From Palsa-504 sp963739615 (GTDB lineage: Bacteria; Actinomycetota; Actinomycetes; Streptosporangiales; Streptosporangiaceae), in assembly GCA_963739615.1 (NCBI GenBank), contig CAVUBD010000031.1, positions 17,254 through 81,253 of the forward strand: a stretch of 64,000 bases of DNA, given 5' to 3'. Position 1 is the stretch's first letter, and the number at the start of each line of letters is the position of its first letter. The notes below the pieces were generated by a model, which worked only from the letters and a program-made list of their open reading frames with translations, was not told the origin of the DNA and did not search any database. Shown in pieces: positions 8,216 to 17,224 of the stretch. Both the position numbers and the translations under genes were made by a program.

Positions 8216-10611
8216 CTAACCGCCTCGAGCGAGAATTCCGCCTGGTAAAGCCGGATCGCCGCAACATCGTCACAGGCCCCGGCCGCGTCGAGCACCTCAA
8301 TGAACCTGACCAGTTCCTCGTCGAGCAGCAGCCGGACCCGGTGCAGGAGATCAGCGCGCGCCTTGGCAAGGATCGCGGCCAGCGTGGCTTCGCCGAACAC
8401 CGAGGCCAGCATCCGCCGTGGTTCGGTATAGATGCTGGTGCCTTCGGCGTCGGTCGCCGACGCGACCGCTCCTGGTGCGTCCTGGCCGAGCATCGCTACG
8501 AGGACGACCAGGCTGAGCGTCTCGTCGTCGAAGGAGACCCGCCTGGCCGCGGGCCTGGGATCTTCCGCGTCCGCCATCCGCGTCAGGTGATCCTGCCACG
8601 CTCCGACCGCGCGGGTGGCGCGCAGCGCCAAGTCGGGCGAGGATCGGCTGTAGATGGCGGCGTGGGCCGCGTCAGCCGCGGTAATCGTGTCCGCGGCCTT
8701 GATGTCCTCGGCCGCGTTACCGTCGATTCCAACCTGCCCGCCTGGCCCGAAGACGGATTCGAACACCTGCTTCGTACGCACATCGCGGGCTCGTTCGGCG
8801 GCGGCGCCTGCAAGCAGCACGGACCCGGCGGGATCAGTGCGCCATTGGCCGTGCACACGCTCGGCCGCACGGTCCGCGATGGACACGATGAACGACTCGA
8901 TTACCGAGCGAAGCGAGGAATTCAGCGCCGCGGTCCGCGACGGTCCTCGCCGCGCGCGCTTGCCCTTCTTGTTGCCGGCCTTGGCGGCCTTGGCGGCCTT
9001 GGCGCCTTTAACTTCGCGGCGCGGCCGTAGTTCGCCCCCGACCACGCAGTCCTCCCAACGGGCAAATACCTCACCCAGGAGCAGCGTGCCGTTCTTCATA
9101 CCGGTGCTGGCCTCGGCGAAGGCACCTTCATAGGCCGTCTCCGCGGCGCGCCGCAACTCCGTGCGGAGCACGACCTGAGCTTCGACGTGCGCTGCGATGG
9201 CCGGAACCCTGCTCTTGAAGGTGTCGAGCACTCCCGACATCGTCTGGGAGAGCACCGCTACCCGGCGATCGGCCCGGGCCGCGGTATCGGCGAGCCAGTC
9301 ACGAACGGGCTGGTAGGCGTCGGCCGGGAGCATCCCGTCGATGAGCGGGATCTCGGGAATGACGAACCGGTCAGCGACTGCAATCCCGTTCGCGTCCAGC
9401 ATGGCCGTGAAGTGATCCACCAACTCGGTTCGGTAGGCCTGAGGCACCCGTGACATGACGACACCGAGGGATGCCTTCCGCTCCCGGGCGTGCTGGAGGA
9501 TCTCCCAGACGGGCCCGTCGGCGTACCGGCTGGCGCTGGTCATGAACAGCCACAAATCCGAGGCGTCAAGGAACTGGTAGGCGAACTCGTGGTGTGCCTG
9601 CACCACCGAGTCGATGTCCGGGGTGTCCAGCAGAGCGATGCCCCTCGGCATACCGTCGCTCGCCGCCAGGACGAGCAAGCCGTCACGGCCAGGACGGGCC
9701 AGCCCTTCCTGTCTGACCCGAGGCAGCGTGGGCAGGAAGCTGTTCTCGGCGAACCAGTCGATCTCGTCTGGATGGCAGGCGAGGACCGGGCTGTTCGTCG
9801 TCGGACGGCGCACCCCGGTCGCGCTCACATTCGCACCGACGATGCTGTTCACCAGCGTCGACTTCCCGGCGCCCGTCGAGCCGACCAGGGCCACCAGAAT
9901 CGGTGCCGCCGACCTGCGCACCCGGGGCAGCAGGTAATCGTCGATCTGGCTGAGGAGCTTGGTGCGTTCGGTCTTCACAGCCGCGGCGCCGGCGATCTCG
10001 AAGACGAGGGGGATCGCGGCGATTCGCTTCCTGAGGTTAAGCAGCGCGGCTTCGAGCAGCCGGGCGTCCACCCGGACATGAGCCTGAGCGGTGACCTGGG
10101 AACGAGCGATGAGAGACGGGTCGGCGGAAGCGGGCTCAGCATCGGTGTCCTCGGGCGGCGTGGGGTCCTGGGGCGGCGTGGGGTCCTGGGGCGACGTGGT
10201 GTCCTGGGGCGGCGTGGAGTCGGGCGCGTTCTGATCGTGGCCCGTAATCTCATCCCTCGCAGGAGCTTTATCGTCTCGATCCGGATCAATCATGTCATCC
10301 AGTTCGCCCGGTTCGATCGCCTGGGACGTCACGGGTGGCTGTGGCTCTTGGGACTGTGACCCTTGGGACGGCTGCTGCGCGGGTGATTGAGGCGCGCCAG
10401 TGCCCTGGGCTGACGCCTCTGGGTGACCTGGGGTAACCATCACGTGACTGTCATCCCCGCTTGACCCCCGGCCCTCACCACCATTGGCAACATCACTAGT
10501 CACACGGGCTTCGCCAGGAACATAAAGCCCAGCAGCCCCAGCGGCGGCGGCGGACTGGCCTGGCCTGCCGGCCGCAGGCGCTGATGACGCTGCCACGCCC
10601 TGACCTTCCAT
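8212..10611 (-). CDS. Dynamin-like GTPase (first of pair)
   Basis: 799 residues. About 190 residues of disordered Pro/Gln/Asp-rich sequence, with short PPQDPT-type repeats, precede a GTPase core: G1 GSTGAGKSTLVNSI, GVRRPTTNSP, and G3 DTPDIDS. A long helical region follows, with a basic KGAKAAKAAKAGNKKGKRAR patch (about residues 520-545) that could touch membrane or nucleic acid. No clear transmembrane helix. ATG at 10611 has GGAGG about 11 bases upstream; a later start would only shorten the disordered tail. It is coupled by GTGA to the membrane-bound GTPase downstream, so the two probably act together at the membrane. Confidence 0.78.
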   Translation of the reverse strand: MEGQGVAASSAPAAGRPGQSAAAAGAAGLYVPGEARVTSDVANGGEGRGSSGDDSHVMVTPGHPEASAQGTGAPQSPAQQPSQGSQSQEPQPPVTSQAIEPGELDDMIDPDRDDKAPARDEITGHDQNAPDSTPPQDTTSPQDPTPPQDPTPPEDTDAEPASADPSLIARSQVTAQAHVRVDARLLEAALLNLRKRIAAIPLVFEIAGAAAVKTERTKLLSQIDDYLLPRVRRSAAPILVALVGSTGAGKSTLVNSIVGANVSATGVRRPTTNSPVLACHPDEIDWFAENSFLPTLPRVRQEGLARPGRDGLLVLAASDGMPRGIALLDTPDIDSVVQAHHEFAYQFLDASDLWLFMTSASRYADGPVWEILQHARERKASLGVVMSRVPQAYRTELVDHFTAMLDANGIAVADRFVIPEIPLIDGMLPADAYQPVRDWLADTAARADRRVAVLSQTMSGVLDTFKSRVPAIAAHVEAQVVLRTELRRAAETAYEGAFAEASTGMKNGTLLLGEVFARWEDCVVGGELRPRREVKGAKAAKAAKAGNKKGKRARRGPSRTAALNSSLRSVIESFIVSIADRAAERVHGQWRTDPAGSVLLAGAAAERARDVRTKQVFESVFGPGGQVGIDGNAAEDIKAADTITAADAAHAAIYSRSSPDLALRATRAVGAWQDHLTRMADAEDPRPAARRVSFDDETLSLVVLVAMLGQDAPGAVASATDAEGTSIYTEPRRMLASVFGEATLAAILAKARADLLHRVRLLLDEELVRFIEVLDAAGACDDVAAIRLYQAEFSLEAVR

Positions 10612-10653
10612 CGTTCGAGCGGCCTCCTCAAGCCTTCAGGCCCGACGGCTTAT

Positions 10654-10687
10654 CCCTCCAGCCGGCGGGTCTTTCAGGCCTGGAGGG
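10654..10687 (-). terminator. Weak hairpin between the cobalamin operon and the GTPase pair
   Basis: CCCTCCAG at 10654-10661 pairs with CTGGAGGG at 10680-10687 across an 18-base loop. It lies beyond the last cob gene (stop at 10751) and before the GTPase start (10611), where a terminator would be expected. No U-run follows, so the call is tentative. Confidence 0.3.
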
Positions 10688-10750
10688 TCCTCCGGGTTGA
10701 TCGCCTGGCACGCGGAGTTTATCCCCTTCGTCAGGCGGTCACATCGCGTA

Positions 10751-11980
10751 TCAGATGGTTACGTCGCGCATGAGCGCTGTGATCTCTGCGGCGACCCTCA
10801 CGACGTCGCCTACCACGACGATCGCGGGCGGCCGGATCCCCTCCTTCGCCACAAGGCCTTCTACCCGTTCCAGCGTTGAGTTAATTGTGCGCTGCGTCGG
10901 CAGAGTACCGTCTGCGATTACCGAAACGGGAGTATCCGGACCGCGCCCGTATCGCATCAATTCCGTCGCAACCGCACCGATTCGCTCCACGGCCATCAGC
11001 AGCACCAGGGTCCCCGAACTTCCGCCGAGTAGTTCCCAGTTCACCGTAGACCGGTCATCACCAGGTGCAACATGGACCGACACGACGTGGAACTCCTGCG
11101 CCACGCCGCGGTGGGTCACCGGCACCCAGGCGCTCGCCGGGACGCCCACCGCGCTGGTGACGCCGGGCACGACGGTGACCGGGACCCCGGCCCGCAGGCA
11201 GGCGATGACTTCCTCTGCGCCGCGGCCGAAGACAAAGGGGTCACCGCCCTTGAGCCTGGCCACGAACCGGCCGGCCTGGGCGTGAGCGATGAGGGCCGAG
11301 TTGATGTGCTCCTGGGCCATGGCCCGGCCGTAGGGGATCTTGCCCGCGTCGATGATCTCGACGTCCTCGCGCAGCTCATCAAGGAGCGATCGGGGGGCCA
11401 GCCGGTCGGCGAGCACCACGTCGGCCTCGGCGAGCAGTTGCCGCCCGCGCACCGTGATCAGGCCGGGATCGCCCGGGCCGCCGCCGATGATAGCGACCCC
11501 GGCGCGGCGTCCGCGCTCGTGCCGGGCGCTCAGCTGACCTGAGCGAAGGCTCGCGACAACCGCGTCCCTGATGGCCGCGCTGTGCCGCGGGTCGCCGCTG
11601 AGCACGCCCACCCGGACGTCGCCTGCCCGGCCTGAGGCGGGAGTCCAGGCGGCCGACGCCTCGGCGTCGTCGGCCCGGACGTACCAGGTCTGCTGATCCT
11701 CGGCCGCCGCGGCCACGGCCGCGTTGACCTCGGGGCTGTCCGTGCACGCGCAGACCAGCCAGGCGCCGGCGCAGTCGCCTTCGGCGTAGGCCCGCGCCGC
11801 CCAGCGGATCCGCCCCGCCGAGGCCAGGTCCTGCAAAGAGGCCGTGACCTGCGGCGACACGACGGATATGTCGGCACCGGAAGCGAGAAACGCGGGAATC
11901 CGCCTGGCCGCGACTGCGCCGCCGCCGATGACGACGACGCGGCGGCCCCCCAGGCGGAGCCCGAGCAAGTAGGGATCCAT
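10751..11980 (-). CDS. cobA: Siroheme/precorrin-2 synthase: uroporphyrinogen-III C-methyltransferase with N-terminal precorrin-2 dehydrogenase
   Basis: 409 residues, CysG-like. The N-terminal half (about 1-150) has the NAD-binding VIGGGAVAARR and resembles Met8/CysG precorrin-2 dehydrogenase; the C-terminal half (about 160-405) is the SAM-dependent methyltransferase with GGGPGDPGLITVRG, VLADRLAP and RLKGGDPFVFGRG. It makes precorrin-2 (or sirohydrochlorin) from uroporphyrinogen III, the entry to cobalamin and siroheme. ATG at 11980. Last gene of the cobalamin block, 15 bp after bluB-cobT, so it feeds the same operon. cysG would be an equally fair symbol. Confidence 0.9.
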   Translation of the reverse strand: MDPYLLGLRLGGRRVVVIGGGAVAARRIPAFLASGADISVVSPQVTASLQDLASAGRIRWAARAYAEGDCAGAWLVCACTDSPEVNAAVAAAAEDQQTWYVRADDAEASAAWTPASGRAGDVRVGVLSGDPRHSAAIRDAVVASLRSGQLSARHERGRRAGVAIIGGGPGDPGLITVRGRQLLAEADVVLADRLAPRSLLDELREDVEIIDAGKIPYGRAMAQEHINSALIAHAQAGRFVARLKGGDPFVFGRGAEEVIACLRAGVPVTVVPGVTSAVGVPASAWVPVTHRGVAQEFHVVSVHVAPGDDRSTVNWELLGGSSGTLVLLMAVERIGAVATELMRYGRGPDTPVSVIADGTLPTQRTINSTLERVEGLVAKEGIRPPAIVVVGDVVRVAAEITALMRDVTI

Positions 11981-11995
11981 GCTTCCTTCGGTTGG

Positions 11996-13807
11996 TTAAA
12001 GCTTGTCGGCTACGCCCGCGGAATCAAAGGTGGCGACATCACGCAGCGCGCGCGCCGCGCTCTGCACCAGCGGAAGGGCCAGCACGGCGCCGGTGCCTTC
12101 GCCGAGCCGCAGCCCGAGGTCGACGAGCGGGCGCAGCCCCAGGTAGCTAAGGGTAACGGCATGCCCGGGCTCGGCACTTCTGTGACCGGCGAAGCAGGCG
12201 GCGAGCGCGTCGGGAGCCAGGGCGACCGCGGCCAGCGCGGCGGCGCCCGCGATGACCCCGTCCAGGATCACCGGCACCCGCAGGGCGGCGGCGCCGAGGA
12301 TGAAGCCGGCCAGCGCGGCGTGCTCGAAGCCGCCAAGTGCCGCGATGACGCCCACCGGGTCGGCGGGCTCTGGCCGGTGCCGGGCCAGGCCGCGGCACAC
12401 GACGTCGATCTTCCGCGCGTACATGGCCGCGTCGATGCCGGTGCCGCGACCGGTCGCCTCGACCGGGTCGGCACCGGTGAAGGCGCAGATCAGCGCCGCG
12501 GACGCGGTGGTGTTCGCGATGCCCATATCGCCGGTGATCAGGCACCGGTTGCCCGCGGCGACCAGGTCACGGGCGATCTCGACGCCGGCCGTCAACGCCG
12601 CCAGTGCCTGATCGCGGGTCATGGCGGGACCTTCGGTGAAGTCCGCGGTGCCCGGCGCGATCTTGCGGGGCAGCAGGCCGGGGACCGGTTCGAGCTGGCC
12701 GGCCACGCCCACGTCGACGACCGTGACCTCGGCGCCCGCCTGAGCCGCGAACGCGTTGACCACCGCCCCGCCGGCCAGGAAGTTCCCGACCATCTGGGCC
12801 GTCACCTCCTGCGGCCAGGGGCTGACCCCCTGCGCGTGCACGCCGTGGTCGGCCGCGAACACCGCGACGCAGGCCGGCTCGGGCAGCGGCGGCGGGCAAC
12901 TGCCCGCCAGGCCCGCCAGCCGGACGGACACCTCTTCAAGCACGCCGAGCGAGCCACGCGGCTTGGTCATCCGGTCCTGCCGCTCCCGCGCGGCGGCCAT
13001 CGCGTCAGCATCGGGCGGGGCGATGGCGGCGATCACCTCGGCGAGCGGGTCCACTGGTTCCTCCCCAGGCAGTCCGCGGCGGCCGAACTCCTCGGCGTGC
13101 ACCGCCCAGGCCACCGGCCGACGGCGCGCCCAGCCGGCGGCCGCGAGTTCAGGTTCCCGCGTGAACTCGTTCACGTAGCCCACGCAGAGATAGGCGATCA
13201 CGTCGAGGTGCGCGGGCAGCCCGAGTTCCGCGGCGAGCTCACGCTCGTCGAAGAAGCTCACCCAGCCGACCCCGAGACCTTCCGCCCGGGCCGCCAGCCA
13301 CAGGTTAGCCACGGCGAGCACACTGGAGAAATCGGCGGTGCGCGGCTGAGTGTGCCGCCCAAGCGTGTGACGGCCGCCGCGGGTCCGGTCACAGGTCACC
13401 ACGACGTTGACCGGGGTGTCGAGGATGGACTCGATCTTGAGCCGGTCGAACGCGCGAGCCCGGGCGCCGGGCAGGTCCGCGGCGAACTCGTCACGGCGCC
13501 GCCGCGCCAGGGCCGCGATCCGTTCCCGCCGGGCCCGGTCGCTGATCACGATGAAGTCCCACGGCTGCGAAAAGCCGACCGACGGTGCCTGGTGGGCGGC
13601 CCCGAGCACCCGGCCGAGCACGTCGGCGGGCACCGGATCTGGCCGGAAGCCGCGGCGGACGTCCCGGCGCTCCGCGATCACCCGGTACACGGCCGCACGC
13701 TGCTCCGGCGTGTAGCCCGGGGCCGGCGGGGAATCCGGGGCCGGCGGGGAATCCGGGGCCGGCGGGGAATCCGGGGCCGGCGGGGAACTCGTGTCGTGGT
13801 CAGCCAT
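11996..13807 (-). CDS. cobT: BluB-CobT fusion: 5,6-dimethylbenzimidazole synthase and nicotinate-nucleotide:DMB phosphoribosyltransferase
   Basis: N-terminal flavin-destructase/nitroreductase BluB domain (VYRVIAERRDVRRGFRPDPV, GFSQPWDFIVI, ARAEGLGVGWVSFF) to about residue 215, then CobT (RMTKPRGSLGVLEE, VFAADHGV, catalytic Glu region LGLRLGEGTGA). One protein makes the lower ligand from FMNH2 using oxygen and then activates it as alpha-ribazole phosphate. I take ATG 13807, giving 603 residues; it overlaps the CbiX stop by 8 bases. The frame stays open to 13864 but that part only mirrors the CbiX histidine tail. A short PPAPDS repeat opens the protein. The fusion couples an oxygen-dependent step to its consumer. 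Confidence 0.9.
   Translation of the reverse strand: MADHDTSSPPAPDSPPAPDSPPAPDSPPAPGYTPEQRAAVYRVIAERRDVRRGFRPDPVPADVLGRVLGAAHQAPSVGFSQPWDFIVISDRARRERIAALARRRRDEFAADLPGARARAFDRLKIESILDTPVNVVVTCDRTRGGRHTLGRHTQPRTADFSSVLAVANLWLAARAEGLGVGWVSFFDERELAAELGLPAHLDVIAYLCVGYVNEFTREPELAAAGWARRRPVAWAVHAEEFGRRGLPGEEPVDPLAEVIAAIAPPDADAMAAARERQDRMTKPRGSLGVLEEVSVRLAGLAGSCPPPLPEPACVAVFAADHGVHAQGVSPWPQEVTAQMVGNFLAGGAVVNAFAAQAGAEVTVVDVGVAGQLEPVPGLLPRKIAPGTADFTEGPAMTRDQALAALTAGVEIARDLVAAGNRCLITGDMGIANTTASAALICAFTGADPVEATGRGTGIDAAMYARKIDVVCRGLARHRPEPADPVGVIAALGGFEHAALAGFILGAAALRVPVILDGVIAGAAALAAVALAPDALAACFAGHRSAEPGHAVTLSYLGLRPLVDLGLRLGEGTGAVLALPLVQSAARALRDVATFDSAGVADKL
13719..13790 (-). repeat. Four 18-bp tandem repeats coding PPAPDS at the BluB N-terminus
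   Basis: GGGGCCGGCGGGGAATCC occurs four times head to tail (the last with a small change), in frame, giving a repeated PPAPDS spacer before the BluB domain. Confidence 0.9.
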
Positions 13808-14741
13808 GGGCGTGCTCGTGGGGGTGCTCGTGGGGGTGCTCGTGGGGGCGCTGGGGCTTGCCAACGCGGTCCTCGAACCCCGGCATCGCGATCCGGTAGA
13901 CGCACATATCGCAGTTCATCCGGATGTCCCCGGCCAGCGCCTCGTGGTAACGCTCATACACCAGGGCGGCGATCTCGTCGCAGTCGCCGAGCACGCCAGC
14001 GCACCTGACGTCCAGGGCGGGGTGCGCGCCGGCGAAGGCGGCGGCCTGGTCCGCCACCCGGTCGGGGAGCACGCCCGGAAACAGGAAATACCTGGCCACC
14101 ACGATGTGCCGCGCGCCGAGCAGACGGCACCGCTCCAGGCCCTCGGCCACGCTGGGCCCGGTGAGGGAGACGAAGGCGGTCTCCGCGAGCGGGTACCCCC
14201 GGCCCTCCCACAGCAGCCGGGTGGTCTTGACCACCTCCGCGTTGGCGTCGGGATCGGATGATCCCCGGCCGACGAGGAGCACCGCGGGGGCGGTGCCTGA
14301 ACTGACCGCGGCGATCCGGGCGGCCAGCAGGTCGAGCAGCGCGGGGTGCGGGCCGAGGGGGCGGCCATAGGTGAAGCTGAGCCCGGGATGCCGGGTGCGC
14401 TCGCGGGCCAGGGCCGCGGGGATGTCGCCCTTGGCGTGCCCGGCCGCGGACAGCATCATCGGCACGGCGACGATGTTGGCGGGAGCGGCGACGATATTGG
14501 CGGGAGCGGCGAGAGCCGAGACGGCGTCGCGAAGCGGGGGCGGGGACAGCTCGATGAAGCCGCCCGCCACCTGGATTCCCTCGCCGTCGGCCCGCTTCGC
14601 GACCCGCTCCGCGAGCGCGCGGAAAGCCAGGACCCCGGCCTGGTCGCGGGTACCGTGCGCGGCCAGCAGCAGCGGCGGCTGCTGCGGCGGCGACTGCTGC
14701 TGCGGCGGCGGCGGCGACTGCTGCTGCGGCGGCGGCTTCAC
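13800..14741 (-). CDS. cbiX: Sirohydrochlorin cobaltochelatase CbiX-like
   Basis: 313 residues. Class II chelatase pattern with two halves: LLLAAHGTRD near the N-terminus and LLVGRGSSDPDAN in the second half, plus VPMMLSAAGHAKGDI carrying a metal-ligand His. The start GTG at 14741 overlaps the cbiC stop (GTGA). The N-terminus is a Pro/Gln run and the C-terminus is His-rich (three HEHP units), suited to holding cobalt or nickel. CNMCVYR-like cysteines (MNCDMCVYRIAMPGFEDRVG) occur near the end, as in larger actinobacterial CbiX proteins, which can carry an iron-sulfur site. Inserts cobalt into sirohydrochlorin for the early-cobalt branch. Confidence 0.85.
   Translation of the reverse strand: MKPPPQQQSPPPPQQQSPPQQPPLLLAAHGTRDQAGVLAFRALAERVAKRADGEGIQVAGGFIELSPPPLRDAVSALAAPANIVAAPANIVAVPMMLSAAGHAKGDIPAALARERTRHPGLSFTYGRPLGPHPALLDLLAARIAAVSSGTAPAVLLVGRGSSDPDANAEVVKTTRLLWEGRGYPLAETAFVSLTGPSVAEGLERCRLLGARHIVVARYFLFPGVLPDRVADQAAAFAGAHPALDVRCAGVLGDCDEIAALVYERYHEALAGDIRMNCDMCVYRIAMPGFEDRVGKPQRPHEHPHEHPHEHAHG
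13812..13847 (-). repeat. Three 12-bp tandem repeats coding HEHP at the CbiX C-terminus
   Basis: GTGCTCGTGGGG is repeated three times; on the minus strand it encodes HEHP units of a histidine-rich tail that could bind metal. Confidence 0.85.
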
Positions 14742-15361
14742 TGGGCTCCCGGCCCGTCGTCGGCGGACACGTCGGGTTCGTCCCTGGCCATGCGCAGCAG
14801 GGCGTTGAACGCGGCCACGGCCACGGCGGAACCGCCCTTCTCCGAGGCGTTGGTGAGCGCGGGCAGGCCGCTCGCGCGCAGCTCGTCTTTTGCCGCGGCG
14901 GCCCCGACGAACCCGACCGGGACGCCGATGACCAGGGCAGGCTCGACCTGCCTGCTGATGATCTCGAGCAGCGCCGTCGGGGCGCAGCCGACCAGCCAGA
15001 CCGCGCCCGGGCCGGCCTCGCCGAACGCCAGCCGCACCGCGGCCGCGCTGATCGTGATGTTCGTGGTGCGGGCCAGCCGGGCCGACAGCGTGTCGGCGAT
15101 CTTGCAGATCACCGGATAGCGCGTGATGCCGGACGCGACCATGGCCACGTCCGCCACGACCGGAGCGTCGCGCCGCAGCGCCGCCACGCCCCACTCCAGG
15201 GCTCTTTCGTCACACACCAGGTCGGTGACGTAATCGAAGTCGGCGGTCGCGTGGATCACGCGCTCGGTCACGGCCCTGGTGAGCGGGGGAAGTGCGGTCA
15301 GGTCGATCCTGGACCGCAGGATGCGGTACGACTCGGCCTCAATGGGATGAACCTCGGTCAT
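14738..15361 (-). CDS. cbiC: Precorrin-8X methylmutase
   Basis: 207 residues, the usual size. Family signatures: MTEVHPIEAESYRILRSRID at the start, VIHATADFDY carrying the catalytic His, and VGFVGAAAAKDEL followed by LTNASEKGGSAVAVAAFNAL near the end. Rearranges the C11 methyl to C12 to give (hydrogeno)cobyrinic acid. ATG at 15361 overlaps the ferredoxin stop (ATGA), and its own stop overlaps the cbiX GTG, so the three are coupled. cobH is the aerobic-pathway name. Confidence 0.93.
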   Translation of the reverse strand: MTEVHPIEAESYRILRSRIDLTALPPLTRAVTERVIHATADFDYVTDLVCDERALEWGVAALRRDAPVVADVAMVASGITRYPVICKIADTLSARLARTTNITISAAAVRLAFGEAGPGAVWLVGCAPTALLEIISRQVEPALVIGVPVGFVGAAAAKDELRASGLPALTNASEKGGSAVAVAAFNALLRMARDEPDVSADDGPGAQ

Positions 15362-15543
15362 GGCATTACCTCTATCGCGTCAGCGGGGCAGACTTCGACG
15401 CACTCGCCGCACTCGCTGCACAGCTCGCGCAGGACGACCAGGGATCGGCCGTGGGGACGAATCGCGTGTTCGGGGCAGGTGAGCAGGCAGGCGCCGCAGC
15501 CGCGGCACTGCGCCGTTACCACCGGGATCACGGCTCGGCCCAC
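15358..15543 (-). CDS. 2[4Fe-4S] ferredoxin of the cobalamin operon
   Basis: 61 residues with two clusters of the form CxxCxxCxxxCP: CRGCGACLLTCP and CSECGECVEVCP. Small bacterial-type ferredoxin, cytoplasmic electron carrier. Embedded between cbiG-cobJ and cbiC with an ATGA overlap, so it is likely to supply electrons to a corrin-pathway enzyme, for instance a ring-contraction or precorrin-6A reduction step not encoded here, or to the metal-reduction/chelation step; this partner is inference. Confidence 0.9.
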   Translation of the reverse strand: MGRAVIPVVTAQCRGCGACLLTCPEHAIRPHGRSLVVLRELCSECGECVEVCPADAIEVMP

Positions 15544-15559
15544 CGGTAGTCGCGGGGGG

Positions 15560-17224
15560 TCACGAGCCGGCCTGCACCCGGGTCCGGGACGAGCCCACGA
15601 CGACTAGCGTATGCATGTCCACCACCCCGGGATCGAACTCGCTCAGCGCGGCGACCGAGGCGACCTGCCCCGGCCGGGTGGCGTCCCGGACCCAGCCGAC
15701 CGGGGTGGCGGGCGGCCGGTGCGCGGCCAGCAGCTCGAGCGCCCGGCGCAGCTGCCAGGTGCGCTTGGCGCTGGCCGGGTTGTAGAAGCAGGCCACCAGG
15801 TCGGCCTGCGCGGCGGCGGTGATCCTGCGCTCGATCACCGGCCAGGCCGTATGCAGGTCGGATAGGGAGATCATGACGTGATCGTGGCCCAGCGGCGCGC
15901 CCAGGACGGCGGCCACGGCCAGCGCGGCGGTCACCCCGGGCACGACCGCGACGTCGATATCGTCGCCGGCCAGCTCCAGTGCCGGACTGCCCATCGCGTA
16001 CACGCCCGCATCGCCCGAGCCGATCAGCGCCACCGCCCGGCCCGCCCGCGCCTGCGCCACCGCCTCCGCGGCCCGTTCCTGCTCGGCCCCCAGGCCGCTG
16101 GCCAGCACCGTCGTGCCCGGCCGCAGCAGGTCGGCGACCTGCTCCAGGTAGCTGTCCAGCCCGGCCACCACGGCGGCGCGGCGCAATCCGGCCACCGCGC
16201 GCGGCGTGACCAGGTCCCGGGCGCCGGGCCCGATCCCGATCACGGTCAGCCTCCCCCGCGGCCGGCCCCTGGCCACCGCGACCGTGGCGTGCGTGCTGGC
16301 CCGCTTGGCGGCCAGCAGCGTCGCGCCCGGATCGATGAGGGCCGCCGCTTCGGCGACGCTCGGCGTGCCCACGGCCCGGCGCACGACCTCGCTCGGGTTC
16401 GGGACCGCGACCGCGGCCAGCTCACTGACGCCGAACGTGACGACCCGCCAGCCTCGTTCGGCCGCTGCCGCCTGCAAGCCCGGCTCGTCCGCCTTCATAT
16501 CGGCAGTTGCGATATGCCGAACGGACAGTGGTGACAGCCCCAGGTCACCCAGGCTCGCATCGATGAGCTGGCCGATTTCGGCGGCGGGCGCGCCGCGGCT
16601 GGCACCCACGCCGACGATCAGTGACGGGGGGCGGTAAACCACGGACCGTTCGGCCGGAATTTCTTTGCGGTCGGTTACCAGGACGGCGGGGACGCCTGGT
16701 TCGGGCCGGTCCGTGCGCACGACGTTGGGGGGCAGTGCGGGCAGCGGCCATTCGGCGTCCGCGGTGAAGGTGACCCGCGCGCCGGACAGGATCGCGGTGC
16801 CGACGGCGGCGAGGTCGCTGCCCGGCTCGATCGCGAAGCCGAGGTCGGCGCCGAACTCGTCGAGCGCGACCGCGCCGGCCGCGTCGCTGGCCGTGGTGAT
16901 GACCGGCTCGGCGCCGAGCGCCTGCGCGATTCGGCCGGCCAGCTCGTTGCCGCCGTGGTGGGCGCCGAGGACGGGGACGGCGTAGCGCAGCGCCTCGTCG
17001 ACGCAGACGACCCCGGGATCGCGGGCCTTGCCGGTCAGCAGCGGGGCGATCAGCCGGACGGTCGCGCCGACAGCCAGGAAGCACACGATGGCGTCGCATT
17101 CGGCGAAGGCCCGCGGCATCGCGGTGCTCGCGGGCTCGTCGTAGTGGCTGGCGTCCGGCCATTGCGCGGCCAGCTGCCTGGCGGCGGCGCGGCCCGCCGT
17201 GGTCACGCTGATCAGGCCGATCAT
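15560..17224 (-). CDS. cobJ: CbiG-CobJ fusion: cobalt-precorrin-5A hydrolase and precorrin-3B C17-methyltransferase
   Basis: 554 residues. CbiG part to about residue 315: IVCFLAVGATVRLIAPLL, GAHHGGNELA and GVGASRGAPAAEI. The CobJ/CbiH SAM methyltransferase starts near 325: RLTVIGIGPGARDLVTPRAV, GSGDAGVYAM, VVPGVTAALA, HDHVMISLSDLHTAW. It carries out ring contraction with C17 methylation and then removes the C20 fragment as acetaldehyde, the chemistry of the oxygen-independent route. ATG at 17224 overlaps the cobL stop (ATGA). The frame is open far upstream to 18895 only because it runs antisense-like through cobL and cbiD; the true start is at 17224. Confidence 0.92.
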   Translation of the reverse strand: MIGLISVTTAGRAAARQLAAQWPDASHYDEPASTAMPRAFAECDAIVCFLAVGATVRLIAPLLTGKARDPGVVCVDEALRYAVPVLGAHHGGNELAGRIAQALGAEPVITTASDAAGAVALDEFGADLGFAIEPGSDLAAVGTAILSGARVTFTADAEWPLPALPPNVVRTDRPEPGVPAVLVTDRKEIPAERSVVYRPPSLIVGVGASRGAPAAEIGQLIDASLGDLGLSPLSVRHIATADMKADEPGLQAAAAERGWRVVTFGVSELAAVAVPNPSEVVRRAVGTPSVAEAAALIDPGATLLAAKRASTHATVAVARGRPRGRLTVIGIGPGARDLVTPRAVAGLRRAAVVAGLDSYLEQVADLLRPGTTVLASGLGAEQERAAEAVAQARAGRAVALIGSGDAGVYAMGSPALELAGDDIDVAVVPGVTAALAVAAVLGAPLGHDHVMISLSDLHTAWPVIERRITAAAQADLVACFYNPASAKRTWQLRRALELLAAHRPPATPVGWVRDATRPGQVASVAALSEFDPGVVDMHTLVVVGSSRTRVQAGS

